Source of the DNA: Asticcacaulis sp. | GTDB taxonomy: Bacteria > Pseudomonadota > Alphaproteobacteria > Caulobacterales > Caulobacteraceae | Length of the DNA stretch: 10,000 nucleotides | Assembly: GCF_020217185.1 (NCBI RefSeq) | Contig: NZ_JAIWNX010000213.1 | Span: 1-10,000 of the forward strand | Direction: 5' to 3' | In this document: piece after piece, positions 1-8,748 of the stretch | How positions within the stretch are numbered: position 1 is the first letter of the stretch | Layout: every line of letters begins with the position of its first letter | The notes under the pieces: generated by a model | Told to the model about the DNA's origin: nothing | Databases searched by the model: none | Seen by the model: only the letters and a program-made list of their open reading frames with translations | Position numbers and translations under genes: made by a program

Positions 1-409
1 ACTGCGCCCCCTTGCGCTCCAGAATGACCAGGCGCACTGCCGCCTTGGTATTGGCCATGATCAGGCGCACATTCTTGGTCGTGCCGTTGGTTTCCATCAA
101 TTGCTTGTACAGCGCGATGCGCCGGGATTTGCGTGCGGCGGCGGCCTTGTCTTCGGGCGAAACGGTGGCCGCGGCGGTCCCCTCAAGGCGCGGGGCCATG
201 CCGATCAGCGCCGGATCAAGCTCGATCTTCGGCGCCAGCGGCGCTTCGGGCGAAATGAACGAGCCTTGCAGGGAAGGGGGAACGACCGGTTGGGCCGGTG
301 TTTTGGCGATGGCCATCGTTTGTGCCTGCGCCGAAGGGCCAAGGGCCTCAAGGCACAGAACGGTGCCCGCAATCAGCAGCCCGGACGTCAGAACCCGCAT
401 GCACGACAT
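1..409 (-). CDS. Secreted protein of unknown function, 3' end outside window
   Basis: The reading frame is open from an ATG at 409 to the window edge, giving about 136 residues with no stop. The start is supported by a GGGGG stretch at 416-420, six bases upstream; a second in-frame ATG at 400 is less well placed. The N-terminus looks like a Sec signal peptide: Arg5, a hydrophobic core at about residues 6-23, and a probable signal peptidase I site after the AQA at 27-29. A Pro/Ala-rich linker follows (to about residue 80), then a basic, helix-prone segment containing LYKQLMETNG and VRLIMANTKAAVRLVILE. This faintly recalls the DUF2059 family of secreted alphaproteobacterial proteins, but I cannot confirm it. 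It lies downstream of secA on the same strand, beyond a hairpin, so it is probably transcribed separately. Export is well supported; the function is unknown. Confidence 0.65.
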   Translation of the reverse strand, partial: MSCMRVLTSGLLIAGTVLCLEALGPSAQAQTMAIAKTPAQPVVPPSLQGSFISPEAPLAPKIELDPALIGMAPRLEGTAAATVSPEDKAAAARKSRRIALYKQLMETNGTTKNVRLIMANTKAAVRLVILERKGAQ

Positions 410-508
410 TTTATACCCCCAAGTGCCCGAAACCACTCAGGCCTTAAGCGACGTTAACCAATTCCTGACGAGGTGGCAACGGGGGAATCTTGGGGCGCGA
501 AAAGGCTA

Positions 509-533
509 TCCCCCGGATGTGGTATCCGGGGGA
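509..533 (-). terminator. Hairpin downstream of secA, probable terminator
   Basis: A perfect 10-bp inverted repeat (TCCCCCGGAT at 509-518 and ATCCGGGGGA at 524-533) with a 5-base loop lies 25 bases past the secA stop. Read on the minus strand the stem is followed by TAGCCTTTTCG, a short and interrupted T run. It is best read as the secA transcription terminator; the weak T tract makes partial read-through into the next leftward gene possible. Confidence 0.6.
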
Positions 534-558
534 CAACAGGCCTTAGTCAAAGAGGATT

Positions 559-3399
<2,841 letters not shown>

Positions 3400-3606
3400 G
3401 AGATACCCGACAATTAGATTTCAGTATTTTGACCTGTCCGCCTTATTCGGACACACCTGTTTGGATAATATCAAGGTGTCACGTGTATGACGTAATAGGC
3501 AAATAGGCGTGAGCCAGCGCTTTTCAAGCGCGGGGACTGACTTAGGCTTGCGCTTGCGTTCTGTCAATGTAAGTTGGATGCGCACGACAGCGGGGAAGCT
3601 TTCAGT
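3400..3606. promoter_or_regulatory. Divergent spacer between secA and the parvulin-like gene, with inverted repeats
   Basis: These 207 bases must hold the promoters of both secA (leftward) and the parvulin-like gene (rightward). Three inverted repeats are visible: TGTCCG at 3435-3440 with CGGACA at 3448-3453 (7-base loop); ACACCT at 3453-3458 with AGGTGT at 3474-3479 (15-base centre holding the AT-rich TTGGATAATATC); and GCGCTT at 3517-3522 with AAGCGC at 3526-3531 (3-base loop). A TTGACC at 3429-3434 resembles a -35 box but has no good -10 at 17 bases, and a leftward TTGATA (3468-3473) likewise lacks a clear partner. I therefore cannot assign exact promoters. The first two repeats could be operators or 5'-leader hairpins of the secA transcript. 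Confidence 0.4.
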
Positions 3607-4605
3607 ATGCAGCGTTGGACAAAGCTCAGGCAGGTGGCGGTTCTGGCCCTTGTGACCCTGACGATTGCCGGGTGCGACAAACCGACTCTGGACGAGCGCC
3701 CGCCGGAGCCCGGCGATGTCGCCGTGGCCCGTATCGACGGCCATACCATCTGGGCCTCCGACGTGCGCTATGAGGCGGTTCAGCAGGGACTGATCGGCGA
3801 CGGTGAGCCCTTCGATCTGGCCTCACCTCTGTTTCGCCGCACGCTGGAAGAGGTGATCGACCAGAAACTTCTGGCGCAGGCGGCGCTGAAAAAAGGCATT
3901 GATCGCACCGAACTGGCGCAGCGGCGTATCGCGGCGGCGCGTGAGGATATTCTGGGGCATATGCTACTGGAACAGAGCGTCGATGCCTCTATTGACGACA
4001 AGAAGGTCAAGGACCTCTACGACGAACAGGTCAAGCTGGCGCAGAAGTCCGAGGAAATCCGCGCGCGCCTGATCCTCGTCAAGACGCGGCCCGAAGCCGA
4101 CAATGTGATGCGTCAGCTTCAGGGCGGCAGCCTGTTTGAAGCCATGGCCATGGAGCGCTCCATTGATCAGGCGACGCGCTTTAATGGCGGCGATATGGGC
4201 TATTTCACCACCGACGTCATCCCGGAAAGCTATCGCGCAGCCCTGATGACGGCCAAGCCGGGTCAGATCGCCGGACCGGTGCAGATCGATGGCGGCTGGG
4301 CCGTGTTCAAGGTCGAGGAGCGCCGTCCGGAACAACCGATGACGATCGAAGAGGCGCGTCCGGGCATTGTCTCGGCGCTCAAGCTGGAGCAGGTGCGTGG
4401 CCTGCTGGGCGGCTTACGCGACGGGGCGCGCGTTGAATTTCTGGTCAAGGGTCTGAGCAGCAGCGAAGACCGCGAACCGGCCTCGGCCCCGGCGGGGGCC
4501 TCGGCCTCCAGCGCCAGCGGCAGCGAGGCCGCTGACGATGTGGGTGAAAGTCCGGAAAAGGCCGCCGCTTCGGCCACATCCTCGCGCACGGCGGCGAAGA
4601 AGTAG
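3607..4605 (+). CDS. Parvulin-like (PpiC/SurA-type) lipoprotein, probable periplasmic folding factor
   Basis: The 332-residue product starts with a lipoprotein signal peptide: MQRWTKLRQ, a hydrophobic stretch, and lipobox IAGC with the lipidated Cys at 23. Asp24 follows, which in E. coli favours inner-membrane retention. Residues about 36-145 form a helical SurA/PrsA-like N-terminal region. Residues about 149-240 match the parvulin fold (ARLILVKT, GGDMGYF, GQIAGPVQIDGGWAVFKVEERRP). The two usual active-site histidines are replaced: ARHILV reads ARLILV (Leu155) and the C-terminal GWHV-type His reads GWAV (Ala232), so isomerase activity may be weak or absent. The last 50 or so residues are a low-complexity Ala/Ser/Glu tail. 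The ATG at 3607 fits the signal peptide and has GGGGA 10 bases upstream; a TTG at 3574 would add 11 residues. Lying next to secA, it probably helps fold exported proteins. Confidence 0.88.
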   Translation: MQRWTKLRQVAVLALVTLTIAGCDKPTLDERPPEPGDVAVARIDGHTIWASDVRYEAVQQGLIGDGEPFDLASPLFRRTLEEVIDQKLLAQAALKKGIDRTELAQRRIAAAREDILGHMLLEQSVDASIDDKKVKDLYDEQVKLAQKSEEIRARLILVKTRPEADNVMRQLQGGSLFEAMAMERSIDQATRFNGGDMGYFTTDVIPESYRAALMTAKPGQIAGPVQIDGGWAVFKVEERRPEQPMTIEEARPGIVSALKLEQVRGLLGGLRDGARVEFLVKGLSSSEDREPASAPAGASASSASGSEAADDVGESPEKAAASATSSRTAAKK

Positions 4606-4686
4606 GCAATCGGCATCGCCCTGCACAAAAGCCTTCACAGCGTGATGATTTGGGGCTAAGCCGCGCTTTTTGATGTCCTACGCACT

Positions 4687-4690
4687 GGAG
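4687..4690 (+). promoter_or_regulatory. Ribosome binding site that decides the argJ start
   Basis: GGAG at 4687-4690 lies 9 bases before the ATG at 4700. The in-frame ATG at 4673 and TTG at 4670 have no comparable purine stretch close upstream. This favours a 480-residue ArgJ starting MTKPPSPTGK. An in-frame GTG at 4850, with GGGG 8 bases upstream, would remove most of the extension and cannot be excluded. Confidence 0.5.
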
Positions 4691-4699
4691 CTGCGCGCC

Positions 4700-6142
4700 A
4701 TGACCAAGCCGCCGTCGCCGACCGGCAAAACGCCCGATACCTCTGCCGCGGCTTCCGGTCAGGAACGCGGTCAGGTGAATCCGCTGGGGGCCGCGCTCGA
4801 TCCGCTGGCCAATGTGCTGAAAAAGGCCGTGCAAACCGGGGCCGAGCTGGTGGGTGTGCATACGGCCTCAACCGCTGAGCCCCCCAAACCGGCGACGGGC
4901 AAGCCCGGTCTGGCCGTATCGCCGCTGGCCGTCGATCTGCCGCCCATGCCGCCGGTGGGTGGCGTCGATATCGCCATTGCCCGCGCGGGCTATTACAAGC
5001 ACGTCCGTCCTGATCTGCTGGTGATGAAGTTCGCCGAAGGCACCACGGCGGCGGGCGTCTTCACGCGGCATAGCATTGGCTCTGCCCCGGTCGATTGGTG
5101 CAAGAAGCAGCTGGCGGCCAATGAAGGCAATGAAATCCGCGCGCTGGTCTGCAATGCCGGTTGCGCCAACGCCTTTACGGGCAAGCTGGGGGCCGATGCG
5201 GCGCGCCGCACGGCGGCGGCTGTGGCCCGGCGGCTCGATTGCCGTCAGCGCGACATCATGCTGGCTTCGACCGGCGTGATCGGCGTGGTGCTGGACGACG
5301 CCAAGATTGCCGCGCAACTGCCGCTGATCGAAGAGTCGTTCAAGGCCGATGCCTGGCACGCGGCGGCTCAGGCCATCATGACCACCGACACCTTCCCTAA
5401 GGGCGCCTATGAAACCGCGCTGATCGACGGGGTAGAGGTGAAGATCGCCGGTATCGCCAAGGGGTCGGGCATGATCGCACCGGACATGGCGACCATGCTG
5501 GCCTTTATCGTCACGGACGCGACCCTCTCGGCCGGTGTGCTGCAATCGCTGCTGGGGCTTTATACGCGCACCACGTTCAACAGCGTGACGGTGGATGGCG
5601 ACACTTCGACCAACGACACGGCGCTTTTGTTTGCCACAGGGGCGGCAGGAGCCCCGAAGATCAGCCGTGCGGGTGACAAGCGTCTGGCCGACTTCCGCGA
5701 CAAGCTGGAAAAGGTGATGCACAGCCTCGCCACCCAGCTCATCCGCGACGGCGAAGGCGCGACCAAGTTCGTCAAGGTCACGGTGACGGGGGCGTCCTCA
5801 CCGGCGTCGGCGCGCAAGATCGCCAAGTCAATCGCCGAAAGCCCCCTGTGCAAGACGGCCTGGGCCGGCGAAGACGCCAACTGGGGCCGCATCGTCATGG
5901 CGGTGGGCAAGACCGAGGAAGAGGTGGATCGCGACCACCTCGCCATCCGTTTCGGGGAGTTGGTCGCCGCTGAACACGGTGCCGTGTCGCTGACCTATGA
6001 TGAGGCGGCGATGAGCGCCTATATGAAGAAGTCCGAGCTGGAAATCAGCGTCGATGTCGGTGTCGGCCGAGGGTCTGCGCATGTCTATACCTGTGACCTG
6101 ACGCATGGGTATATCAGCATTAATGGTGACTATCGCAGCTAA
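4700..6142 (+). CDS. argJ: Arginine biosynthesis protein ArgJ (glutamate N-acetyltransferase)
   Basis: ArgJ transfers the acetyl group of N-acetylornithine to glutamate, recycling it in the cyclic arginine pathway; some members also use acetyl-CoA to make N-acetylglutamate. The family precursor self-cleaves into alpha and beta chains at an Ala-Thr bond within KGSGMIAPDMATMLAF. Here the nucleophile is Thr265 (codon at 5492). The oxyanion-hole pair is Thr191-Gly192 in STGVIGV, and TTDTFPK and ISINGDYRS at the C-terminus are typical. The product is 480 residues, while the family is usually about 400-415. The excess is an N-terminal extension of about 73 residues before SPLAVDLPPMPPVGGV: Pro/Ala/Ser-rich, with one likely amphipathic helix at about 27-52. 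It follows the parvulin gene by 94 bases. A bifunctional or monofunctional role cannot be read from the sequence. Confidence 0.97.
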   Translation: MTKPPSPTGKTPDTSAAASGQERGQVNPLGAALDPLANVLKKAVQTGAELVGVHTASTAEPPKPATGKPGLAVSPLAVDLPPMPPVGGVDIAIARAGYYKHVRPDLLVMKFAEGTTAAGVFTRHSIGSAPVDWCKKQLAANEGNEIRALVCNAGCANAFTGKLGADAARRTAAAVARRLDCRQRDIMLASTGVIGVVLDDAKIAAQLPLIEESFKADAWHAAAQAIMTTDTFPKGAYETALIDGVEVKIAGIAKGSGMIAPDMATMLAFIVTDATLSAGVLQSLLGLYTRTTFNSVTVDGDTSTNDTALLFATGAAGAPKISRAGDKRLADFRDKLEKVMHSLATQLIRDGEGATKFVKVTVTGASSPASARKIAKSIAESPLCKTAWAGEDANWGRIVMAVGKTEEEVDRDHLAIRFGELVAAEHGAVSLTYDEAAMSAYMKKSELEISVDVGVGRGSAHVYTCDLTHGYISINGDYRS

Positions 6143-6194
6143 CCTCCTCCCCTGCGAAGCGGGGGAGGTGCAGAGCCTGTCGAGGCGGAGGGGG
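6143..6194. repeat. GC-rich palindromic intergenic element
   Basis: The gap between argJ and mutT is almost wholly a structured element. A hairpin at 6146-6168 pairs CCTCCCC with GGGGAGG, extended by T-G, G-C and C-G pairs to a GAA loop. A second small stem is GCCT/AGGC at 6175-6186. The element ends in GGAGGGGG at 6187-6194, which can also pair with the CCTCCTCCCC at its left end. This layout resembles the short palindromic repeats scattered between genes in many Caulobacterales genomes. Only one copy is in the window, so its repetitive nature is inferred from resemblance. Confidence 0.6.
6187..6194 (+). promoter_or_regulatory. mutT ribosome binding site inside the palindromic element
   Basis: GGAGGGGG at 6187-6194 stands 7 bases before the mutT ATG at 6202, a strong Shine-Dalgarno at good spacing. 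It forms the right end of the palindromic element, and its anti-sequence CCTCC lies at 6143-6147. The mutT start site could therefore be masked by folding or coupled to translation of argJ. Confidence 0.55.
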
Positions 6195-6201
6195 CACGTC
6201 T

Positions 6202-6600
6202 ATGAAAACCGTACTTGTCGTTGCGGCGGCCCTGATCGACAGTGACGGGCGGGTGCTGATCGCCCAGCGTCCGGAGGGCAAGTCGCTGGCCGGGCAGTGG
6301 GAGTTTCCCGGCGGCAAGGTTGAGCCCGGCGAAACTCCCGAAGCGGCGCTGATCCGTGAGCTTGAGGAAGAACTGGGTATTACGACAAAGGCCGCCTGTC
6401 TGGCCCCCTTCGTCTTTGCCTCGCATACCTATGAGACGTTTCACCTGCTGATGCCGCTGTATCTGATCCGCCGCTGGGAGGGCACGCCGCAGCCGAAGGA
6501 ACACACAGCGCTGAAATGGGTGCGGCCTAAGGATATGCGCGACTATCCCATGCCCCCGGCGGACCTGCCGCTGGTGGCGTATCTCAATGATTTTATTTGA
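6202..6600 (+). CDS. mutT: MutT, 8-oxo-dGTP diphosphatase (Nudix hydrolase)
   Basis: The 132-residue product is close in size to E. coli MutT (129). It removes oxidised dGTP from the nucleotide pool by hydrolysis to the monophosphate, preventing A:T to C:G transversions; the enzyme is cytosolic and Mg-dependent. The Nudix box is complete at residues 38-60: Gly38, Glu44, then Arg52-Glu53-Leu54 and the metal-binding Glu56 and Glu57, ending Leu58-Gly59-Ile60. The preceding WEFPGG and the later RRWEGTPQPKEH, KWVRP and PADLP segments match MutT rather than more distant Nudix enzymes. The ATG at 6202 has a strong ribosome binding site. It is 59 bases from argJ on the same strand and probably cotranscribed. 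It converges with the leftward gene ending at 6637, and the 36-base gap holds only a weak hairpin. Confidence 0.93.
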   Translation: MKTVLVVAAALIDSDGRVLIAQRPEGKSLAGQWEFPGGKVEPGETPEAALIRELEEELGITTKAACLAPFVFASHTYETFHLLMPLYLIRRWEGTPQPKEHTALKWVRPKDMRDYPMPPADLPLVAYLNDFI

Positions 6601-6636
6601 TTCCTGACTCTCGATAACTTTGACAGGGTAAGGAGG

Positions 6637-7518
6637 CTATAGCTTCCCTTCCTTCACCCCCAGCGCATCGGCCAGACGCACCTTGGCGGAACCGGGACGC
6701 AGCGGCTTTTGCTGGCTTTCGTGCGGGGTCCAGCCGGATAGGGTGATAATCTCAAACGTGGCGCGCACGCCGCCTTCCGGATGCGGATAGCGTTCGGCGT
6801 AAAGCTCAAACGCCCGGCTGAGGATGGCGCGGTTCAGCCCCTTGCGCGGGCGGTCGAACAGGATGTTGGTTTCCCCCATGGCCCGCAGATCGCGCAGCAG
6901 GCTGAGCGGGTGGGCGTAGCTGACCACCACCTTGTCTGTATCGACAACGGGCATGTTGAACCCGGCGCGGCGCAGTAAATCCACGCAGTCCGTCCCTTCG
7001 GCAAAGGGGGCGACGCGCGCCCCCGTTCCGCCGCGGATTTCCAGTTCGGCCTCCATCAGCACGCGGCGCAACTCGTGCAGGGTCTCGCCGCCGAATTGCG
7101 AGGCGATCAAAAGGCCGTCGGGGCGCAGGGCGCGGCGCAACTGCACCAGCACGCCGGGCAGGTCGTTGGTGGTGTGAAAAGCCAGAGACGACACCACCAG
7201 ATCGAGCGTGTCATCGCCAAAGGGCAGGGCCTCTTCGTCCAGCACCACGGCGGGGCGGTGGCGGGCCGACAGGTCGCTTTCGATCAGATAGCCGATCTTG
7301 GCGGCCACCTCCGGCGTCCCGGCCAATAGCTCAGCGAAACGGCCATCGCGGCGGCCGATCTCCAGCGCCACGTCGAAGCGGCGGTTGATGGCCGCCAAGG
7401 TGTCGATCATGTCCTCGGCGCTGCGCCGTTTCAAGAAGTTGGCCGTGGTGAAATCGCCCGCCGTGCGGTCGAGGCGGTGACGCAGCAGTTGACGATCGAA
7501 GAGGCGCGGTGTTGTCAT
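6637..7518 (-). CDS. NDUFAF5-like class I methyltransferase-fold protein (probable complex I assembly factor)
   Basis: The sequence follows human NDUFAF5 closely as I recall it: a PRLFDRQLLRHRLDR start, SSLAFHTTNDLP at 110-121, LRRALRPDG, QFGGETLHELRR at 141-152, RAGFNMPVVDTD, MGETN, and GWTPHESQQKPLRPGSA at 262-278. Human NDUFAF5 hydroxylates an arginine of the complex I subunit NDUFS7 during assembly, so a matching role on bacterial NuoB is a reasonable inference. The alternative label BioC-like methyltransferase is less likely. The SAM-binding motif I is altered: LEIGRRDGRF at 52-61, with Arg-Arg where Cys-Gly is usual. The product is 293 residues from the ATG at 7518. An in-frame ATG at 7554 would give 305 but overlaps the start of the divergent comF. 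Neither has a clear ribosome binding site, so the transcript may be leaderless. Confidence 0.88.
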   Translation of the reverse strand: MTTPRLFDRQLLRHRLDRTAGDFTTANFLKRRSAEDMIDTLAAINRRFDVALEIGRRDGRFAELLAGTPEVAAKIGYLIESDLSARHRPAVVLDEEALPFGDDTLDLVVSSLAFHTTNDLPGVLVQLRRALRPDGLLIASQFGGETLHELRRVLMEAELEIRGGTGARVAPFAEGTDCVDLLRRAGFNMPVVDTDKVVVSYAHPLSLLRDLRAMGETNILFDRPRKGLNRAILSRAFELYAERYPHPEGGVRATFEIITLSGWTPHESQQKPLRPGSAKVRLADALGVKEGKL

Positions 7519-7540
7519 GTCGTTCAAATAGGGGGTGGGG

Positions 7541-8383
7541 ATGCGGCTGTCCATAGACGGGCTGAAAACGTGGGTGGCGGAACTGGCGCTTATCCCGCGT
7601 CTGCGCGAAGGCGGGACGCGGTTGCTGGATGCGCTTTATCCGCGTCAGGCGCTTACTCACGACCCCGATCTGCGTAATTCAGCGGGGGTAAAAGACGCAG
7701 TACAGGCCGGCGGCCTGACGGCGGATGACTGGAGCGCCATTCGCTTTCTGACGGGGCAGGGCTGCGACATGTGCGCCCGACCGTTTGAAGGCGGGGTGTT
7801 TCTGGGGGCCGGGGCGCTTTGTGATGTCTGTACGCAAAAGCCGTTCCCGTTTCGCCGTGGCCGCGCCGCCTGTCTTTATACCGATGCCTCTAAGGGCCTG
7901 ATTCTGGCGTTTAAACACGCTGACCGGCTCGATCTGCGGCCCATCCTGTCGGGCTGGCTGTCGCGAGCAGGGGCCGAGCTGATGGAGGAGGTCGATGTGA
8001 TCGTGCCAGTGCCCCTGCACTGGCGCAGACTGTTTCAGCGCCGCTATAATCAGGCGGCGGAGCTGGCCCGGCCCCTGGCGCGGCAGTATCAGAAGGACTT
8101 TGTGCCCGACGCCCTGATCCGACAGCGCGCCACCTCGGTGCAGTTCAGCCGCGCCCGTACGGCCAAAGGCCGCCGCGAAGATCGTTTTGAGAATGTGAAG
8201 GGGGCTTTTGCCGTAACGGCCTCCGGCGCGCGGCGTTTGCGCGGACGGCGGGTGCTGCTGGTCGATGATGTGTTCACCTCCGGTGCGACGCTCACGGCCT
8301 GCGCCAAGGCCCTGCGTGAGGCCGGGGCGCGCGACGTCGATGTGCTGGTGCTGGCCCGCGCTGTACCCGCTCTCGAAGTCTGA
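7541..8383 (+). CDS. comF: ComF family protein (phosphoribosyltransferase-like)
   Basis: The 280-residue product has the two-part ComF layout. An N-terminal zinc site has Cys75-x2-Cys78 and Cys94-x2-Cys97. A type I phosphoribosyltransferase domain follows, with LILAFKHADR, the basic WRRLFQRRYNQA, and the PRPP-binding loop VLLVDDVFTSGATL at about 238-251. ComF is needed for DNA uptake in naturally competent bacteria, but the gene is widespread in bacteria not known to be competent, where its role is unclear. The first Cys pair lies further from the start than in E. coli-type homologues, after an insert that includes GGLTADDWSAIRFL. The ATG at 7541 has GGGGG at 7531-7535; a GTG at 7535 would add two residues. 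It is divergent from the NDUFAF5-like gene with about 22 bp between starts and lies 110 bases before grxC. Confidence 0.9.
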   Translation: MRLSIDGLKTWVAELALIPRLREGGTRLLDALYPRQALTHDPDLRNSAGVKDAVQAGGLTADDWSAIRFLTGQGCDMCARPFEGGVFLGAGALCDVCTQKPFPFRRGRAACLYTDASKGLILAFKHADRLDLRPILSGWLSRAGAELMEEVDVIVPVPLHWRRLFQRRYNQAAELARPLARQYQKDFVPDALIRQRATSVQFSRARTAKGRREDRFENVKGAFAVTASGARRLRGRRVLLVDDVFTSGATLTACAKALREAGARDVDVLVLARAVPALEV

Positions 8384-8435
8384 AGGCGCGCGGTCTTTCT
8401 GTCGCGCGTCAGCCACAGGTCCGTCTTTAAAACTT

Positions 8436-8474
8436 GCAAACCCTTGCCTATATAATGGTTTGTGACAAGGTTGC
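8436..8474 (+). promoter_or_regulatory. Possible grxC promoter within an inverted repeat
   Basis: A perfect -10 hexamer TATAAT lies at 8451-8456, 38 bases before the grxC ATG. No good -35 box is found at 16-18 bases; the nearest TTGCAA (8435-8440) is too close. The hexamer sits between GCAAACCCTTG (8436-8446) and CAAGGTTGC (8466-8474), an imperfect inverted repeat, and a tighter pair CAAACC/GGTTTG (8437-8442, 8457-8462) also flanks it. This could be an operator over a promoter or simply an RNA hairpin after comF. Confidence 0.35.
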
Positions 8475-8493
8475 GTTTTGACTGTGGACCCCC

Positions 8494-8748
8494 ATGCCGA
8501 ATATTGAAATCTATACCAAGCCCTACTGCCCCTATTGCGAGCGCGCCAAGGCGCTGCTGGACTCCAAGGGCGCCGAGTACAAGGAAATCGTCGCGTCCAA
8601 CGATCCGGAGCTGCGCAAGGAAATGAACGAGCGGTCGGGTCGTGCCACCTATCCGCAAATCTTCATTGATGGCCTGCATGTCGGCGGCTGTGACGATCTG
8701 GTGTCGCTCGATTCGCGCGGCGGTCTGGACCCTCTGCTGGCGTCGTAA
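8494..8748 (+). CDS. grxC: Glutaredoxin 3
   Basis: This is a small cytosolic thiol-disulfide oxidoreductase that reduces protein disulfides and glutathione mixed disulfides using glutathione. The 84-residue product matches the family length. The dithiol active site CPYC is at residues 12-15 after IEIYTKPY, the cis-proline is in TYP at 52-54 (ATYPQIFIDG), and the glutathione-contacting GGCDD is at 64-68. The upstream ribosome binding site is modest (GTGGA, about 5 bases before the ATG). The stop codon TAA directly abuts the ATG of the nitrilase-family amidase, so the two are almost certainly cotranscribed. A possible promoter with a TATAAT hexamer lies just upstream, suggesting grxC may be expressed independently of comF. 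Confidence 0.96.
   Translation: MPNIEIYTKPYCPYCERAKALLDSKGAEYKEIVASNDPELRKEMNERSGRATYPQIFIDGLHVGGCDDLVSLDSRGGLDPLLAS

Noticed and set aside
4480..4602. Ala/Ser-rich tail of the parvulin-like protein as a possible fused domain
   Set aside because: It is low-complexity sequence without recognisable motifs; most likely a disordered tail.
4650..4672. AAGC-CGC-GCTT followed by TTT between the parvulin gene and argJ
   Set aside because: A 4-bp stem with a short T run could act as a weak terminator, but it is too small to support.
6620..6625. TTGACA, a consensus -35 box
   Set aside because: It lies in the convergent gap with no -10 at suitable spacing and no downstream + strand gene.
6632..6647. 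Hairpin GGAGGC-TATA-GCTTCC between mutT and the NDUFAF5-like gene
   Set aside because: Short stem with a G-T pair, no T run on either strand, and it overlaps the stop codon region; too weak to call a terminator.
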